Positions 24,351 through 38,400 of a stretch of DNA of 64,000 bases are shown here, in pieces. The DNA is taken from contig CM067533.1 of the NCBI GenBank assembly GCA_034509925.1, positions 2,990,535 to 3,054,534 of the forward strand, given 5' to 3'. The number at the start of each line of letters is the position of its first letter. Position 1 is the first letter of the stretch. The position numbers and the translations under genes were made by a program. The DNA comes from Hirudinaria manillensis (lineage: Eukaryota; Annelida; Clitellata; Hirudinida; Hirudinidae). The notes beneath the pieces were generated by a model. It worked only from the letters and a program-made list of their open reading frames with translations. It did not search any database and had not been told where the DNA came from.

Positions 24351-25139
24351 CTATATAATAATATACGTCATAATATATAATAATAAAATAATATTGCAAA
24401 TAATTGTCACAACTATAACTATGAATTTCAACGTATTATTGTGTATTGCAACTTATTACCACGAATTGTACCGTGCCATAGCGACAGATACGGCCATGTC
24501 GATGGCGGATCGACTTCCATGGATGTTTTTAACAAGTACTGGAACTCCGTGTCGTGATTATCAATCGATGCCAACGAGTTTTGGGTTAATAAATAAATCT
24601 CTCGCGGCAACATGAAAGTCGATCTTGGAAGAGGCCGCTTATTGTGGCACACGTAACGACCGAGTGCAGGTTTTAGGACCAATTTCAGCGGGGTTACTCC
24701 TTCATCTTGAATTACGCCCCGTCGGCCGTAGGGGGACAAAGAAATGCCACGGTTGAAATTTCAAACGATAATACGTCACATGGCTTTATAACAAACACGT
24801 GGACAGAAAAATAATATCTTGGAACCCGCGGAGTGTTTTGTAAGGCTCTTGATCAAATTAATTCCAGAGACGTTCGCGTGTTCAAATGGGATGACGAATT
24901 TGTCTTTAAATAATTATTTAATAAATAATAATTATCGTTGTTATTTATTTAACTAGTTATATTTAAAAAAACATTTTTTACTCAATGAGGTATAAATACA
25001 TGAAGATCAACGTTTCATTTCATTCTGTTTTTTGAGAAGCGAGTTTCTCACGTTTACCAGTGCATTGATTGATAATAGGTCAGCCTTGTATTCAACTTAT
25101 AAACTAAGTTAAACGTTGCACGAAGTGGGACCTCAAATG

Positions 25140-25226
25140 ATTCTGTGCTAAAGTGCGTTTGCAGTGCCTTGGCATCCTAGGACTTGGATAAAAAAAGGCA
25201 CTTAAAATATTTGCGGAATTGAATAA
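25140..25226 (+). repeat. Interspersed short repeat with nested hairpin, copy 3
   Basis: AGTGCCTT (25163-25170) pairs with AAGGCACT (25195-25202). The inner stem is slightly decayed (ATCCTAGGACTTGGAT), and the downstream ATATTTGCGGAATTGAA matches copy 1. It is intergenic, so the family is not confined to the PKC gene. Confidence 0.75.
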
Positions 25227-25401
25227 TTTTTGAATTTCGTTTAATTTTTTTTTAAAATAAATCTCAACACCTCAACACCTTCCTCAATTATTCCATAAAA
25301 AGCTTTCTAATGTTTTAAAGACGTTTTAAAGACCCTTAGTAAATGAAGTTGATCGTCCACGATGCCTTCAAAGGATTCTTAGTTTCAATGACAACTGAAT
25401 A

Positions 25402-25540
<139 letters not shown>

Positions 25541-25744
25541 TGAATAATAATAAATATTCTATATAGAATTACGTAATAAATGCTTAAAAGAGTTTTTCTT
25601 TTTTGGTCGTGATGATTGCGTCGTTAATAATTTCCTGAAAAGCGCTTCCTAAATGAAATCTGAAGGAAGTTCAGATGAGAAGAGAAGTACAAGAGAAACT
25701 GTAACTTAAGAAAAGACAAAAAGCTAAGAATTCAGAAGGGAATA

Positions 25745-25745
<1 letters not shown>

Positions 25746-25782
<37 letters not shown>

Positions 25783-25807
25783 GTTATTATTATTATTATT
25801 ATTATTA

Positions 25808-25881
<74 letters not shown>
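25746..25881. repeat. (ATT)n microsatellite, about 136 bp
   Basis: Near-perfect ATT array, complementary to the array at 25402-25540, with 205 bp between them. Confidence 0.95.
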
Positions 25882-25884
<3 letters not shown>

Positions 25885-27948
25885 TCGCAAAAAAAAACTT
25901 TAACTCAACGGACCTGCGCTGCTCTCGCGATTTTGTCTAAAAAAGAGAATTTTAAAATATGTTTTCAAGAGAGGTTTCACCCTGTTACCATTGATTTATT
26001 GGCAGGAAGTTTAGAAAGTATTTCGGACCTTTTAGATACTTATTCTGACCAAAAGAGGTTTTTTAAATCGTCATTAGTTTTTTAGAGATTACAGAATGAG
26101 GACAAAAAAATAAAGCAAGCGCGAACCTATTAAGAGAAATTGTCATCGAGAAAGAATCAAATAAACAACGGATTTCGAATCCAAAGAGATGGATTCGTTA
26201 ATGATTTAATATCTCCTCATATTTCCGCATCTTCTCGGCTTCCCTCGGGAACCTCACCTCATCTTGAAGACGCTTGTTTGGAAAACCTTTCAGATGGACA
26301 ATATGTTTCAATCAGCACCCATCTTCCTAGAAAAAAAAGGCTTTCAAACCTCAGAGGTTTCGCTGAAACTATTAAGAAGTGAAACTTCCGCCATAAGAGT
26401 AAAAACTAAAAGTGAAAATTAATAAAAATTCTTTAAAAAAAAACGACATAAATGGTTCATTAATGGTCTGAGAACGTGGAACAAAGATTTGGAATCACAA
26501 GGACGGTCAGTTTCGATGAGAACGATCTGCTCCCGATCAACAGGAGAAGATAAGCTACGCTTGAAATCAAATAAGAGTTTCAAGAGACTCCGCGAAACTC
26601 CGTCAAGGAAAAAGTCTCCGGCTTAAATAAACCGGACACCTCAGTTGGATCGTAAATAGGAGACTTGATTAAAGTCATTCATTCGACCTTCGATGAGAAA
26701 CTGAGTGAGATTTATTGATGACGACTCGAAAAATCAAATGCTATTATTTTATCTAAATTAAGAGCTCCGACTCTGTTGATGGAATGTAATTATTGGTCGA
26801 TGAAGATGGCGACGACGACGACGACGATGACGGCGACGACGGCTGGCAGCCTTACGATGTTCCATCGGATGCACCGATATCGAAAGATATGCAGAAGAAT
26901 TCAGAGATGTAACATTCAGAGTTGGAATTATTTACGGTCTCTTCGTCAGGAGAGTTTCCTTTAATCCGATCGTTTCTCGATAATCGAGGAGAAGCATATG
27001 GGGTCAACCGAGGTAGTAATAAGCTTTCCTGGCTCCTGTGGTCTCCATGCGGTGATGAATCTGCCTTCCTGATTAATCAACCTTCACTCCTCCCAACTCC
27101 GTTCTTTCACTCTCGAGTTGTTTGCGACCGCCGTTCGAATTCAAAATATTGCCGAACGGTTGGCGACGTCACAAAAGTGTTGTGCGATGTTTTAAGATTA
27201 AAATTCACTTTTAAAAAATATTAAAATATTAAAACATACAACGATATCGGCTTTTAAGGCGGTAAAAAAAATGTTGAAAACTATGGAGGAAATCTTTCTG
27301 GGCAAAAGACCCGATAAACCTCCGCGCGCATTTAGACATTAGAGCGATGAAAGTTCCTTCGTCGATCCACCTCCACTCGTCCGAGTGAAGAACCACGAAA
27401 ACCATCCCGCGTAATGAGGCTTGGGAGAAGGAATCCCTAATGGGAGAGGCAGCATGTTGCCAGCTCCAATAACCTCGCCAACCTTTTGGATATTCGTCCA
27501 TTAAAAATCTGTTATGACAATCTATGCGATTAACGATGTACTTTGAGTCGTTCAAATTTAAAATCTCTAATCAATAATATTAATTAATATCATAATTTTA
27601 TTTATTATTATTATTATTATTAATGCAGGGAAATATTTTTACTTTTCAATATTTAATTCTCGGAACGCGAGAAAAATGGCGGACGAAAACAAGAGCGTCC
27701 GTCGACCTCTGTCGGTTGAAATTGAAAACAACACGTGGGATGCGGCAGATGGCGTGAAATATAAAAGTTGAAAATCAAAACAATAAATCACAATTATCTC
27801 GACTCTTCAATTGACTTTTCGGCCTCGCTGTTATTCCAGATTTATTGTTGCCAGTCGAACAAACCCAGTCTCCCTGTGAACCCTAAGATAGGGGAAGTTG
27901 AGAAAAAATTGAAATACAATGGCATCGCTCATCCACACCGTGCCACTC

Positions 27949-27979
27949 ACACACACACACACACAAACACAAACACACA
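27949..27979. repeat. (CA)n dinucleotide repeat
   Basis: Short CA run ending in AAACAC variants. Confidence 0.85.
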
Positions 27980-28138
27980 TGCATTCCTTCAGATTTTAGA
28001 ATGAATGCCTCCCATCTTTAAGCCAGCATCTTTTTTATTCTTAAAACATTCAAAAGATCAACGAAAATGAAGCATTCACGTTAGGAAAATGAAACTCAAA
28101 CCGCGAGCTCAAAGAATATTTCAAACGTGGAAAACGTC

Positions 28139-28139
28139 T

Positions 28140-28175
<36 letters not shown>

Positions 28176-28283
28176 CCATCCGTCCATCCGTCCGTCCGTC
28201 CGTCCGTCCATCCGTCCGTCCATCCGTCCGTCCATCCGTCCGTCCGTCCATCCGTCCGTCCGTCCATCCGTCCGTTCGTTCTT
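28139..28283. repeat. (TCCA/TCCG)n tetranucleotide array
   Basis: About 36 tetranucleotide units mixing TCCA and TCCG. Open reading in several frames on both strands follows from the four-base unit containing no stop and is not evidence of a protein. Confidence 0.93.
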
Positions 28284-28748
28284 CCGAAGACGACGAGCGA
28301 TGCACGTGGAACATGGCGGACACGTTATCAGCTTCGAGTTCCGAACTGAAATGAAAGTCGTTGTTTGCCCAACTTTCGGCGTTGTTTGTGCTTTCGTAGC
28401 TTTTTTTTTTGCTTCGAACAGAGTTTCATGTCTTTTGTTTTTGTTTACGTTTTAGAAACGCCAGCCGCTTCTGTTAAGTTGTTAAGAAGCATTTCTATTG
28501 GTTCAATTGCTCGATCGGCTGTATTTGATAATTTCACGTCGCTTGTAAAATTTATTCTGAATTTAATATTAACTTAATATTGAATTAATTGATTGATTAA
28601 ATTTCGTAAAAGATTTTAATATTTGAATGTTAAGCTTGTAAATGATTTCAATAAAGAGGCGGATATAAAACAATAAGGAAGAGCAGTTTTTAAACGGAGA
28701 AATCCTCCAATATATTCCTGACCACGTCCAGCACGACACGGTATTAAT

Positions 28749-28779
<31 letters not shown>

Positions 28780-31700
28780 GCAACAACAACAACAATCATA
28801 AAAACATTTTCATAGGGTACGATAACTATTTCCGATGGTTAAAAACGATAATGAATATAAATAATATCTAATTAAATACGACTATTTTTAAATATTGCAA
28901 TCAATAGATTCAAATCAATGCAGATGGTTCTTCATCAGTTTCTATTGTTATCACTATCTCCGTTTATCATCAATATCATCAAAATATTTACTAAGACACC
29001 TTGCGAGTGAAAAATGATTTGATTTTACGACATAAAAAGTGATTAAAAGTTGTTTATGATGTTTGATTGGAGCAAATCTTCCGAACAGTCAAAGTTCAAG
29101 GGTTAAAGCGTGGAAAAGATGGACTGAAGACCTTCCGATGATCGTGCCTTGATCCCGACACTCCTCTTCATTATCATCATCACCACCATCATCACCACCA
29201 TCATCGTCGTCGTCATCGTCGTCGTCGTCATCAACACCGCGGTCATCCTCAGTCCCATCTTCGTCATCCTCATTCTCTTCACATCTTCGTCATATCGTTT
29301 GATCACGTGACCCGGTCGTAATTTCCGCTCGTGTTTTGTTTACTGTTTGTCCATTTTCAAATTTGACGTCATCCGCACATGGCGCGCTATTTATTATGCG
29401 TCCTGCTTGCCAATTAAATCCCTGGCAATTTTTCCGCTTTTTATTGCCTCCCCGCAACATAAAGACTTCCCCTTCCTCTTCATTTCTACCTTTTTTTTTG
29501 TCCTCCTCTTCTTCCTCTTTCTCATCATCATCATCATCATCATCTTCTTTTTCTTCTTCTGGAGCTGACAATTAAAACGCTGACAAAACTGAGGTCTCCT
29601 GAGGACACATACACACAGAAACAAACACAAACGCAAACACAAACAAACACACGTACACAAACAAGCGGAGAGAAAACTGAACAAACGAGCGATTAATTGC
29701 TACGAGTTGTGATTTCAAACGGCTTTTTTTTATGAGTTTATTTCACGGTTTATTAAACTTATTGGAGGTCATAACAGCTGTGCTTTTCCAACGCCGCCGT
29801 GTGCGATTGCGTCGGGAGAAATAAGCGCACGGCGTAGTCGCAGTCCTTCTGAAAGTTTATTTCAATCTGTTCGTTACAATGTAATGACAAGAAAATGTTA
29901 ACTGTAAATATTCAAATAAATAAATAAATAAATATATTATTGTGCAATTAATTATTAGTAAGTTCACAGCGATGCGATACCGCATATACGTGGACGTGCA
30001 AATGGCTTCTTATTGTCAACAGTTCCCGGAGATGTCCTGAAATTGCGAAATCGTATTTAAGTTATTAACGTTTGGAATCATTTATATTTTAATTAGCCAT
30101 CTGTTATGCTATAAGTCATTTTAAAATTATAAGAAAACAACAACCAGGGGTTCAAATAGAAATAAGCTACTGGTAGGGCGTTAACCACTCCTTCCCCAAA
30201 AACTGGACTCAGAATTAATTGTGCCAAGCGATGATTTTGCTATTTTTTGCTTTTAATTTGACGAAATTGAACGAATTTCAAATTAGGGGTATTCTAATTT
30301 GGACCCCGTTGGTTTTGTAGCCTTGGGAAAAGGTGGGACTCCTAAAATATTTTGTAGGGGTAATTTTTCCCAAAATTTTTGTCTTTACAGCACAAAATGA
30401 AACTTATGTAAATGTATATACTAACATTTATAGTTATAGTTAAAGATCTTTTGATTGTTTTTGATTATAAATTTTAATTTCCAAACGGATCCTACGAGAC
30501 AATATTCAAATGTCCGTGCGTTAATATTTGTACAATGTGTTAAAGCAATGAATGCAGTTTCATAACGAATTTATTGCAAATAATTAAATCGAATTTATTA
30601 TCGATATAAATAAGGTAACCGCATTATATCCTCGGTGAAGATGGGTTTATTAGATTTTGTAGGCAAACGCACCCACCAGGACAAAAATAATGGCGGAAAC
30701 ATGTTCATTTTATATTTAGAAAGTCGGCACTCGAAAGAATGAAATATGACCAGCGGCAGATTATTCGTCCAAGATGAAGAATCACGTGAGACGAGTTGGT
30801 CGAAATATTCGGCATTGAAAAGCTTTAAATAACCAAGATTCGCAAGAGGAAAATTAATATCGTGGCCGCTTCTCATAGCAGAGAAGCCCGGCGGACATCC
30901 ATTTTGAGTGGCAGATGCCTTTCTATTCGGGGACTTTGTTTTTTAAATTTTATTTTTCAAATTCTATCGACCGTATCTTCGAGTTTATAGAATATATGCA
31001 TTCATATATTTATATTTATTTAAAAAAGGGAGATAATCTCGATTCTAATCTTTACATTTTAAAGACTGGAAACACTCGAGACTAGTTAGCAACCATTAAT
31101 TGCTTCAAATCGCCATGGAAAACAAATGCAGGTGAATTGTTTCGATGTCCTTAATGAATCTTCGAGTGGCTGATTAATTGTGGTACGATATCCCCGCAGT
31201 TTTAATCAGTTCGAGTCGGGGAGTAACTGCAAGCTATTAGTTTTCCGGTAACAACAAAGGTGCGGCCATTTTCAATTCCTTCGAAATCGTCGTTTGTGGC
31301 AACTGTCCGACCGGAGATATTTCTGTCCAGTGTCGGAATAAAGTCCCGAGTAAGCAAAAGATGGCTGCGTGAAATACGATGCCATTCGTCCGCTATAAAA
31401 CCTCCGATTCCAAGAAGAGTTCAACAGATTACGCGAGCAACTGGAGCGCATCCTAGAAAAGCTGACGACGAAGAAGATGAAACGGAACTCACTCTTTCTC
31501 TTCAGTGTGAGGCTCTTTATGTTCAAATGAATTTAATTAATTAGATACTAATGTCAGACTCTGTTTAATTTGAACGTTAAAATGATTATACCTACTTAAC
31601 CGTATTGGTTGGTACTTCGAACTTCTTGGTTCTCTTTGGCCACGTTAAAATTGTAAAATACCGGTTCCTCTATTGCCTCGTCTCTCTGCTTTAAACTCGA

Positions 31701-32310
31701 GCCACAAAGTTTATACACGCGTTACGACTCTACAATGACCGATTAATTTGTCCTTTCGGCTCTTGCAATAAACCAGTGCTAGGGCAGAACGTGTAATTTG
31801 CCAGCATAGTTGGGTTGAAATGATGGGTGAGGTGGCCACTCCAGATATTGCAATCCAGTCGCCGAGTGCTGCACGGTGTCGGTTAATAAATCACTTTCAA
31901 TTGCAGTCCGAGATGGTTGCAATTTCTTAATTTTCTCTCATCCATCATTTTCAGAAAGAAATCCGGTTAATTCCGTAGAATTTCCTCCTCATATTTTACT
32001 CGTACGAGCTCTAAACGGTGTGGATTCAAATCCCACTTTATTTGCTGGAAAGGATGAAAAAAAATTCAATCTCTTTTCGGGAAAGTCGATCCGAGTCGGT
32101 TGGCAAACAAATAAAAGGGGGACAGGTAATGAATTAAGAAGAACCGACCATGATTTATGTTCCACCTTTGCATTTGGATCGGCCAGCATCGAGCTTCATA
32201 GGAATCTTGTAACAGATTACTTTTGCCCGTTCGTTTGCATTGAGACTAGCGAAACTAATATTTTTCTTCTAGTAAAATCAAGTAATTGTTTCTTCTCGAA
32301 ATTAGGTAAC

Positions 32311-35300
32311 ATGAGAGAAAGAGGAGCATTGTTTTTCGTTCTCCTCTCGAACTTCTGTACAGGAGCGCTTTCAAGTGAGTCGAATTTCTTGTCTCTTTCT
32401 ATCGATATATTTTCGATTTATTATTTCTCATTAACTTTTTAGTATTTCTCAATATTTCCCTTAATTTGCAACATCGATACAAAAAAAAAAGAAGAAAAGT
32501 GCTAAGGAAAATTAAATAACCATCTCGAAACAATTCGTCTTTGGAAAACCCTGATCAACCGCCTGTGATCAGAATAAAACAGTTCCTTTCCTCGGACCTT
32601 TCAGAAGTTATTTCACGTAAGTGCTTCACACAAACGTCCGTCCGTCCGTCCATCGGCAGCATTCGTCCTGGTCCGATTAGCCGGTCGCACCGAGATTCGC
32701 TCGAGAGCCTCGTAGTCCAACAATAGAACGGCAGTTCGTGAGACCTCGTTTGGCGTTAAAAGTTATACTCCGACAACGACGACGACCACGACGACCACGA
32801 CGACCCCCTCCTCGGACCGCGACGTGTGCACAAATTTCTTTCATTGCCCCCCAATTACATGACGATTGCAAATCTGCCCAATTCAACTCCCCTGGGCGTC
32901 GTTAGTTGATTTAAAGAAACTTTAGCGTCCCTAGCCATGAATCACGAATGGATCCTCATACGCCTTTGATTATTCGCAAATCATTTATCAAGAAGAGGAC
33001 TTTTATATGATTTAACAAATGAGCCTTTAGCGCTGACAAAAAGGACGTCTGTCTGTCTGTCTGTTTGTCTGTTTGTACCGCTCAGCGACCGCCGAGGACT
33101 GATTTCTGTTTTTTCAATGAACACGCATTCCTGAAGGGCCATTTTTAGGTTCTTAAGGAGCTTAAGTTGTTACTGGGGCGCTCTTGTAAATAAAAGTAGC
33201 TGACAGGCTTTCCAACTGAATCACTGGACATTCATTGCGCTAATTTGTCTCCTTTTTTTTTATTCCTTCGTTCTTTTTGGAATGAGATCGTCTGCGGATC
33301 GTCGATCGGTTTGATAATTCGTTATGATAATTAGTTATTTCTAATTAGTTACTTTCGCCAGGGCGCTAGATTTTTCCACTGCTTCTCTGAGCAAATGAAA
33401 TGTAATGGAATTCTTTGAGTAATGTATTCATTATTCACTCGTGGACGGACGAACGTTTGCTCTTTTATTACGTTTCCTTAGAAGGTGTTCGGTTTCCTTT
33501 GAAACGTGTCATTATTTCGTAGAATACTCGGTATTCAATCTTGACTTGAGTCTTGACTTCAATCTTGACTTGAGTCTTGACTTCAATCTTGACTTGAGTC
33601 TTGACTTCAATCTTGGCTTGAGTCTTGACTTCAATCTTGACTTGAGTCTTGACTTCAATCTTGACTTGAGTCTTGACTTCAATCTTGACTTGAGTCTTGA
33701 CTTCAATCTTGACTTGAGTCTTGACTTGAGTCTTGACTTCAATCTTGACTTGAGTCTTGGCTTGAGTCTTGACTTCAATCTTGACTTGAGTCTTGACTTC
33801 AATCTTGACTTGAGTCTTGACTTCAATCTTGACTTGAGTCTTGACTTGAGTCTTGACTTCAATCTTGACTTCAATCTTGACTTGAGTCTTGAGTTGAGTC
33901 TTGGATCTCGTTGCAAAAAAGTTTTTACAATCAAGTCATGCCGGTAAACTTTCCAAAGGACTTTTCATCAAGGTGTTCGCCTTATAGCGAGTTAAATGAG
34001 CGACCGTCCCAAATATAGTGAGCCAATATGGTCTCCTTGCTAAGGTAAATTTCTTTCGAAAGAATTGTAACTGCTTTTAAAAGCCATAAAAGCTTCCCTT
34101 TCGGATGATTACGATATCGTAAATTTAATGTAATTAATAACCTGAGCGAGAGATTAGCTTAATTATGATGATGATTTTTATCACAATAGCAACAACACCA
34201 ATGATACTGATAATTGTTGGTGATGATGATGATAATAATAATAAATATTATTATAATATTTATATTTAATAATAATAATAATTAAAATGTCATAATAATA
34301 TATAATAAATATTGTTATAATAATATTTAAAATTATTATTATTATTATTGTTATAATATTAATTATAATTTATTATACTAATAATTACTAAATAACGATG
34401 ATGATGACGATAAAAATGATTATAATATTAATTAATATTATTATTATTATTACTATTATTATTATTATAGCCGTACCAAGACCAATAGTTTGTGTTGTTG
34501 TTTGCAAAGCATTCATTTCCTGTGAGTTATTTCGTGGCTCGTACGTCTTTCTATTTCGGCATCAATTTGAAAACATATTTTAGAATTTATTTTATTTTAT
34601 TTTATTTTTTCTTTTCTTTTCCTGATAAATAGAGATTTTCCACGCAAAAATCAAAGCAAGGCAGTGAAGGATGACAGAGGCATATTGCATCTGAAGATAA
34701 AAAGAAAACATATTCCACTTTTCACGTGTTTCATTCCGTGACATTCCAGTCTGTTGGTCTTTAAATATTTGCATTTATTCTTTAATTGCACAAATTAACA
34801 CTATCCCTACACCCCAATCCTAACCCTAACCCCAAACCCTAAACCCTAATCCTAACCCTAACTGACATTAAACTATTTATGTATTTACATGGACAACTGA
34901 TTCCTTTACTTTGACGATATCCTAGTCGAAGGAAATAGGACTTTGTTTCACTATGGGTGATGACAAATCGCTTCTTGCTGCTAATAAACAGTTTGCGGAT
35001 TGAAACAGAACGAATGCATCCTAACAAAAAGAAAACATTCACGTTCTGACATTAACTGGAAATACAAGTCGACGAATTTGAATAAATCGTGTTTGAGGAT
35101 TTAAAACTTATTGGGTGACAATAAATCCTGTCCGGCGATATGCTCCATGAAGGATGATGATCGACCGTACGTTCGGGGTTCGTCGGGCCTCGGGAGCGAT
35201 GTTTGAATTGTTGAAGGTTGGCCTCTTAGACGACGATGGAGAAACAATGGCTTCCTCCGAACGTCCAAAAGCTGAAAAAGACTTCCTTTAAACTTCTGTC

Positions 35301-35441
35301 ACAGATTCTTAATGTCGTTCGCACGTGTTACTTGAAGGAGAAATGAATTCTTGTTACATGGACTAACAAATGATTCATGCCAGTATTCCAGCAGGTAAAC
35401 CATCGAAGGTATCGCTAATGTCCTGCGAAAAGTAGACTGAA

Positions 35442-35479
<38 letters not shown>

Positions 35480-38400
35480 CGTTATTATTATTAATATTGT
35501 TATCACTATTATTATTGTTATTATTATTATCGTTATTATTATTATTATCATCATTTTTATTATAATTTCTGTTTATTCTCTGTTTATTTTTTTTAATTAT
35601 TTTTTTTTTCCAAACCGATACTTCGAGCTCCGCGTGCATCCAGACGCGATACGATGCGGTGTAATTGTCCGACCATTTATGTGACGGAGACTCCCGGGGG
35701 TTCACCCACGTCGAGTTACGACCTTGACATATAACGACTGTTGCTCTTAAACCGTCAACAGATGCACACGGACGCAAGCCACGAGCCAACGTTCACGTTC
35801 GATTATTTCATCATTTTTAACTTAATTTTTTTAAATTTTTTTAATTCCTAATTTAATTTAATTTCACTTTTAATCTTAACTGGGACTTACCAGTTGGAGT
35901 GTTTGCGTACGTACGTACGGAGAGATTCTCATTTTTATAAGATATTCGATTATTAAAATGATTATTATAATAATATTATAATAATGATTATTATAATAAT
36001 CAAAGGGAGGTGAATAAATAGAAATAAATAGTTATTGGTAAATATTTAGCTGGTAATGATACTTCGCATGTTGTTACAATGTTATCATCATTAATAATGA
36101 ATATCTGGAATAATCATTTTATTCGATGAAATCATTAATAATGAATATTTGAAATAATCATTTTATAAAATAAAATCAAAAGTTTTGTTTCATCGTGATT
36201 GAACATCATTCACACCTGCTTTTCTTCGTCTTTTAATCCAAACAAGCAAATAATCAAAAAATAAAAAATAAAAAATCATTCATAAAAATCAAGGGGTGGG
36301 TTCAAATTTTTCAAAGATTCTTAAAAGCGGTGCACATCCTGTCTTGAGAAGCGCTAAAGTACATAAATTGAATGCACTCCAAGTTCAATCTTCAAAGTTC
36401 AAATCCCAGAGAAACTTGTTGACCCCCCCGAACCTTCACGTGACCAAAGGGCGTCCTTAAGCTGAGGGGAAACGAAAGAATTTCGAGCTGATGTCAGCCC
36501 CGGGGTTGACGACCGACTTGACATCGAGAGGTCAATTTGGATGCTTCCGAAATTGCGAAATGAATACACACGAATGTCTTGCCAGTTCCGACGAGGAGAT
36601 GGATTTCAATTGATTTGTTAAATTAATTTAATTTTTAAAAATTATTCCATCTGTTCTTAGAATTTTTTACTTTTGGGGAATTTATGAGTTGTTTTTAGCA
36701 AATATATTATATTACGATTAAATTCAGTGGAAGTCCGTATTTTAAAATCGGTCACTTAATGGACATTACTGGCTAGGATAGGGGAGGTCGGTCTGGTGCC
36801 CTCACCCGTTGACCTGTGGCTCCGCTTAATGATTCAATTGATTCCTGTTCGTACGTTAAGCGGGGTTCCATTCAATTGTTTCTCCAACTCCATCGTCTGC
36901 TCACAGTTGAAGTTCCATCGTGAATGAAATTAAAGAAAAGAAGTTAAATAAACTTGCCAATGAACATTGGATGTCATCTGAAATAAAGTAACGAGATGAT
37001 GATGATGGTGGTGGTTGTGGTGGTGGTAGTGGTAGTGGTGGTGGTGGTGGTGCTGGTGGTGATGATGATGACAGCAAAGATGGTAATGATGATGACGACG
37101 ATGATGATGATACTTTGGTGTCAAAACAACCAAAGAGCATCGACTTTGTCTTTCTCAGCCGAGCTTTTATAATTCATTCTTTTGAGATTAAAAATGGCTG
37201 AAATCATTTTACAACATGTTTTTTATTTATTTATTTTTTTGCAAATTAAATTTGATTTAAAAAATTTAAAAATTTAAATGAAATTAAAATTATGTTATTT
37301 ATTTTTAATAATTTAACGACCAGTCTAAGGATTTATTTCAACCCATTTATTCCTCGAATGACGCGAACGACGAACATCAACTTCTCACGAATTAATTTGA
37401 ATTTAATATTTTTATTTAATATTTTAAATAAAATTTATTTACCTTTTTTATATAATTATTTTCCATTTATTTATTTATATATATTTATATTATTTATTTA
37501 TTTATTTATATATTTATGTTTATTAATATTTATTTATTTTATATGTTTTTAAGTTCCGAAAGCAATGACTCTGCAACATGACATGACCCAATTATAATTG
37601 GATTTTAACATTTTTGATTAATCAGATCAAATGGACGGAAAACCTTCGATTAAAACATTACAGAGGCACATACAACTCGAACAACGAAGTGTATCGACAC
37701 GTGGAATACAACCGAATACAAACTATCTTCAACATTATCACATTAATATTTTTACAATTACAATATTTACATTATTATTATTATTATTATTGTTATTATT
37801 ATTTCGTCTTTTAATCGTTGGAAAAACGAGTGTGTCGCTTCCTTGTAAAAAAAAAAAAGATAAAGAAAAGTACGCGAGAAGATGATGTAGATGTGACAGT
37901 CGATGAGGGTGGACCGTGAATACTGATGAACTTGGCAGGGACAAGTGGATTCGAGTCACAAGATCTTCGGAGGTCGGAGAGGTTAAGGATAATGTCGGAG
38001 AGATGCAAACGCTTTTATTGATGATGATGGCGATGATGACAACGACGACGATGGCGGTGATGATGATGATGATGATGACGACGTTGATGATGATAACTAT
38101 GATGATGATGATGATGATGACGATGACAATGATGGTGTTGATGATGATGGCGATTGTGATGACGCTGAATTTGTCATTTCAAACAGTCTAGCCAACTCAT
38201 ACTTAAGTAGGTGTAAAAATGGCGACCAATTACTTAGCGCTTAATTTATGAAAATCAATCGGAGATGAACCTCATGAACTCATGATACTAAACCAAGCTC
38301 GAGGAAAGCGTATTGTTTATCGTTCTCTTGGCTTAAAAGCCGAAAATCTGATGGAATAAAAAATCCTAAAAGCCCCTCAGTGCAATGCTTTTGCAGACTG

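Noticed and set aside
27229-27555. 108-codon minus-strand frame in the gene-poor region
   Set aside because: No recognisable motif, no splice partners, and length is within what chance allows in this composition; recorded only as uncertain.
28050-28354. Several frames with DGRM or HPSV repeats on both strands
   Set aside because: They arise from the TCCA/TCCG tetranucleotide array and appear on both strands at once.
33441-33947. 168-codon and 140-codon repeat proteins on opposite strands
   Set aside because: Both come from the 12/24-bp minisatellite; no start context, splice sites or non-repeat coding sequence around them.
35415-35789. Minus-strand frame ending in a long Asn/Asp run
   Set aside because: The C-terminal half is an ATT microsatellite and the N-terminal half shows no domain.
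36901-37140. His- or Ser/Pro-rich frames
   Set aside because: They translate an imperfect GGT/GAT repeat in the first intron of the Ig gene.
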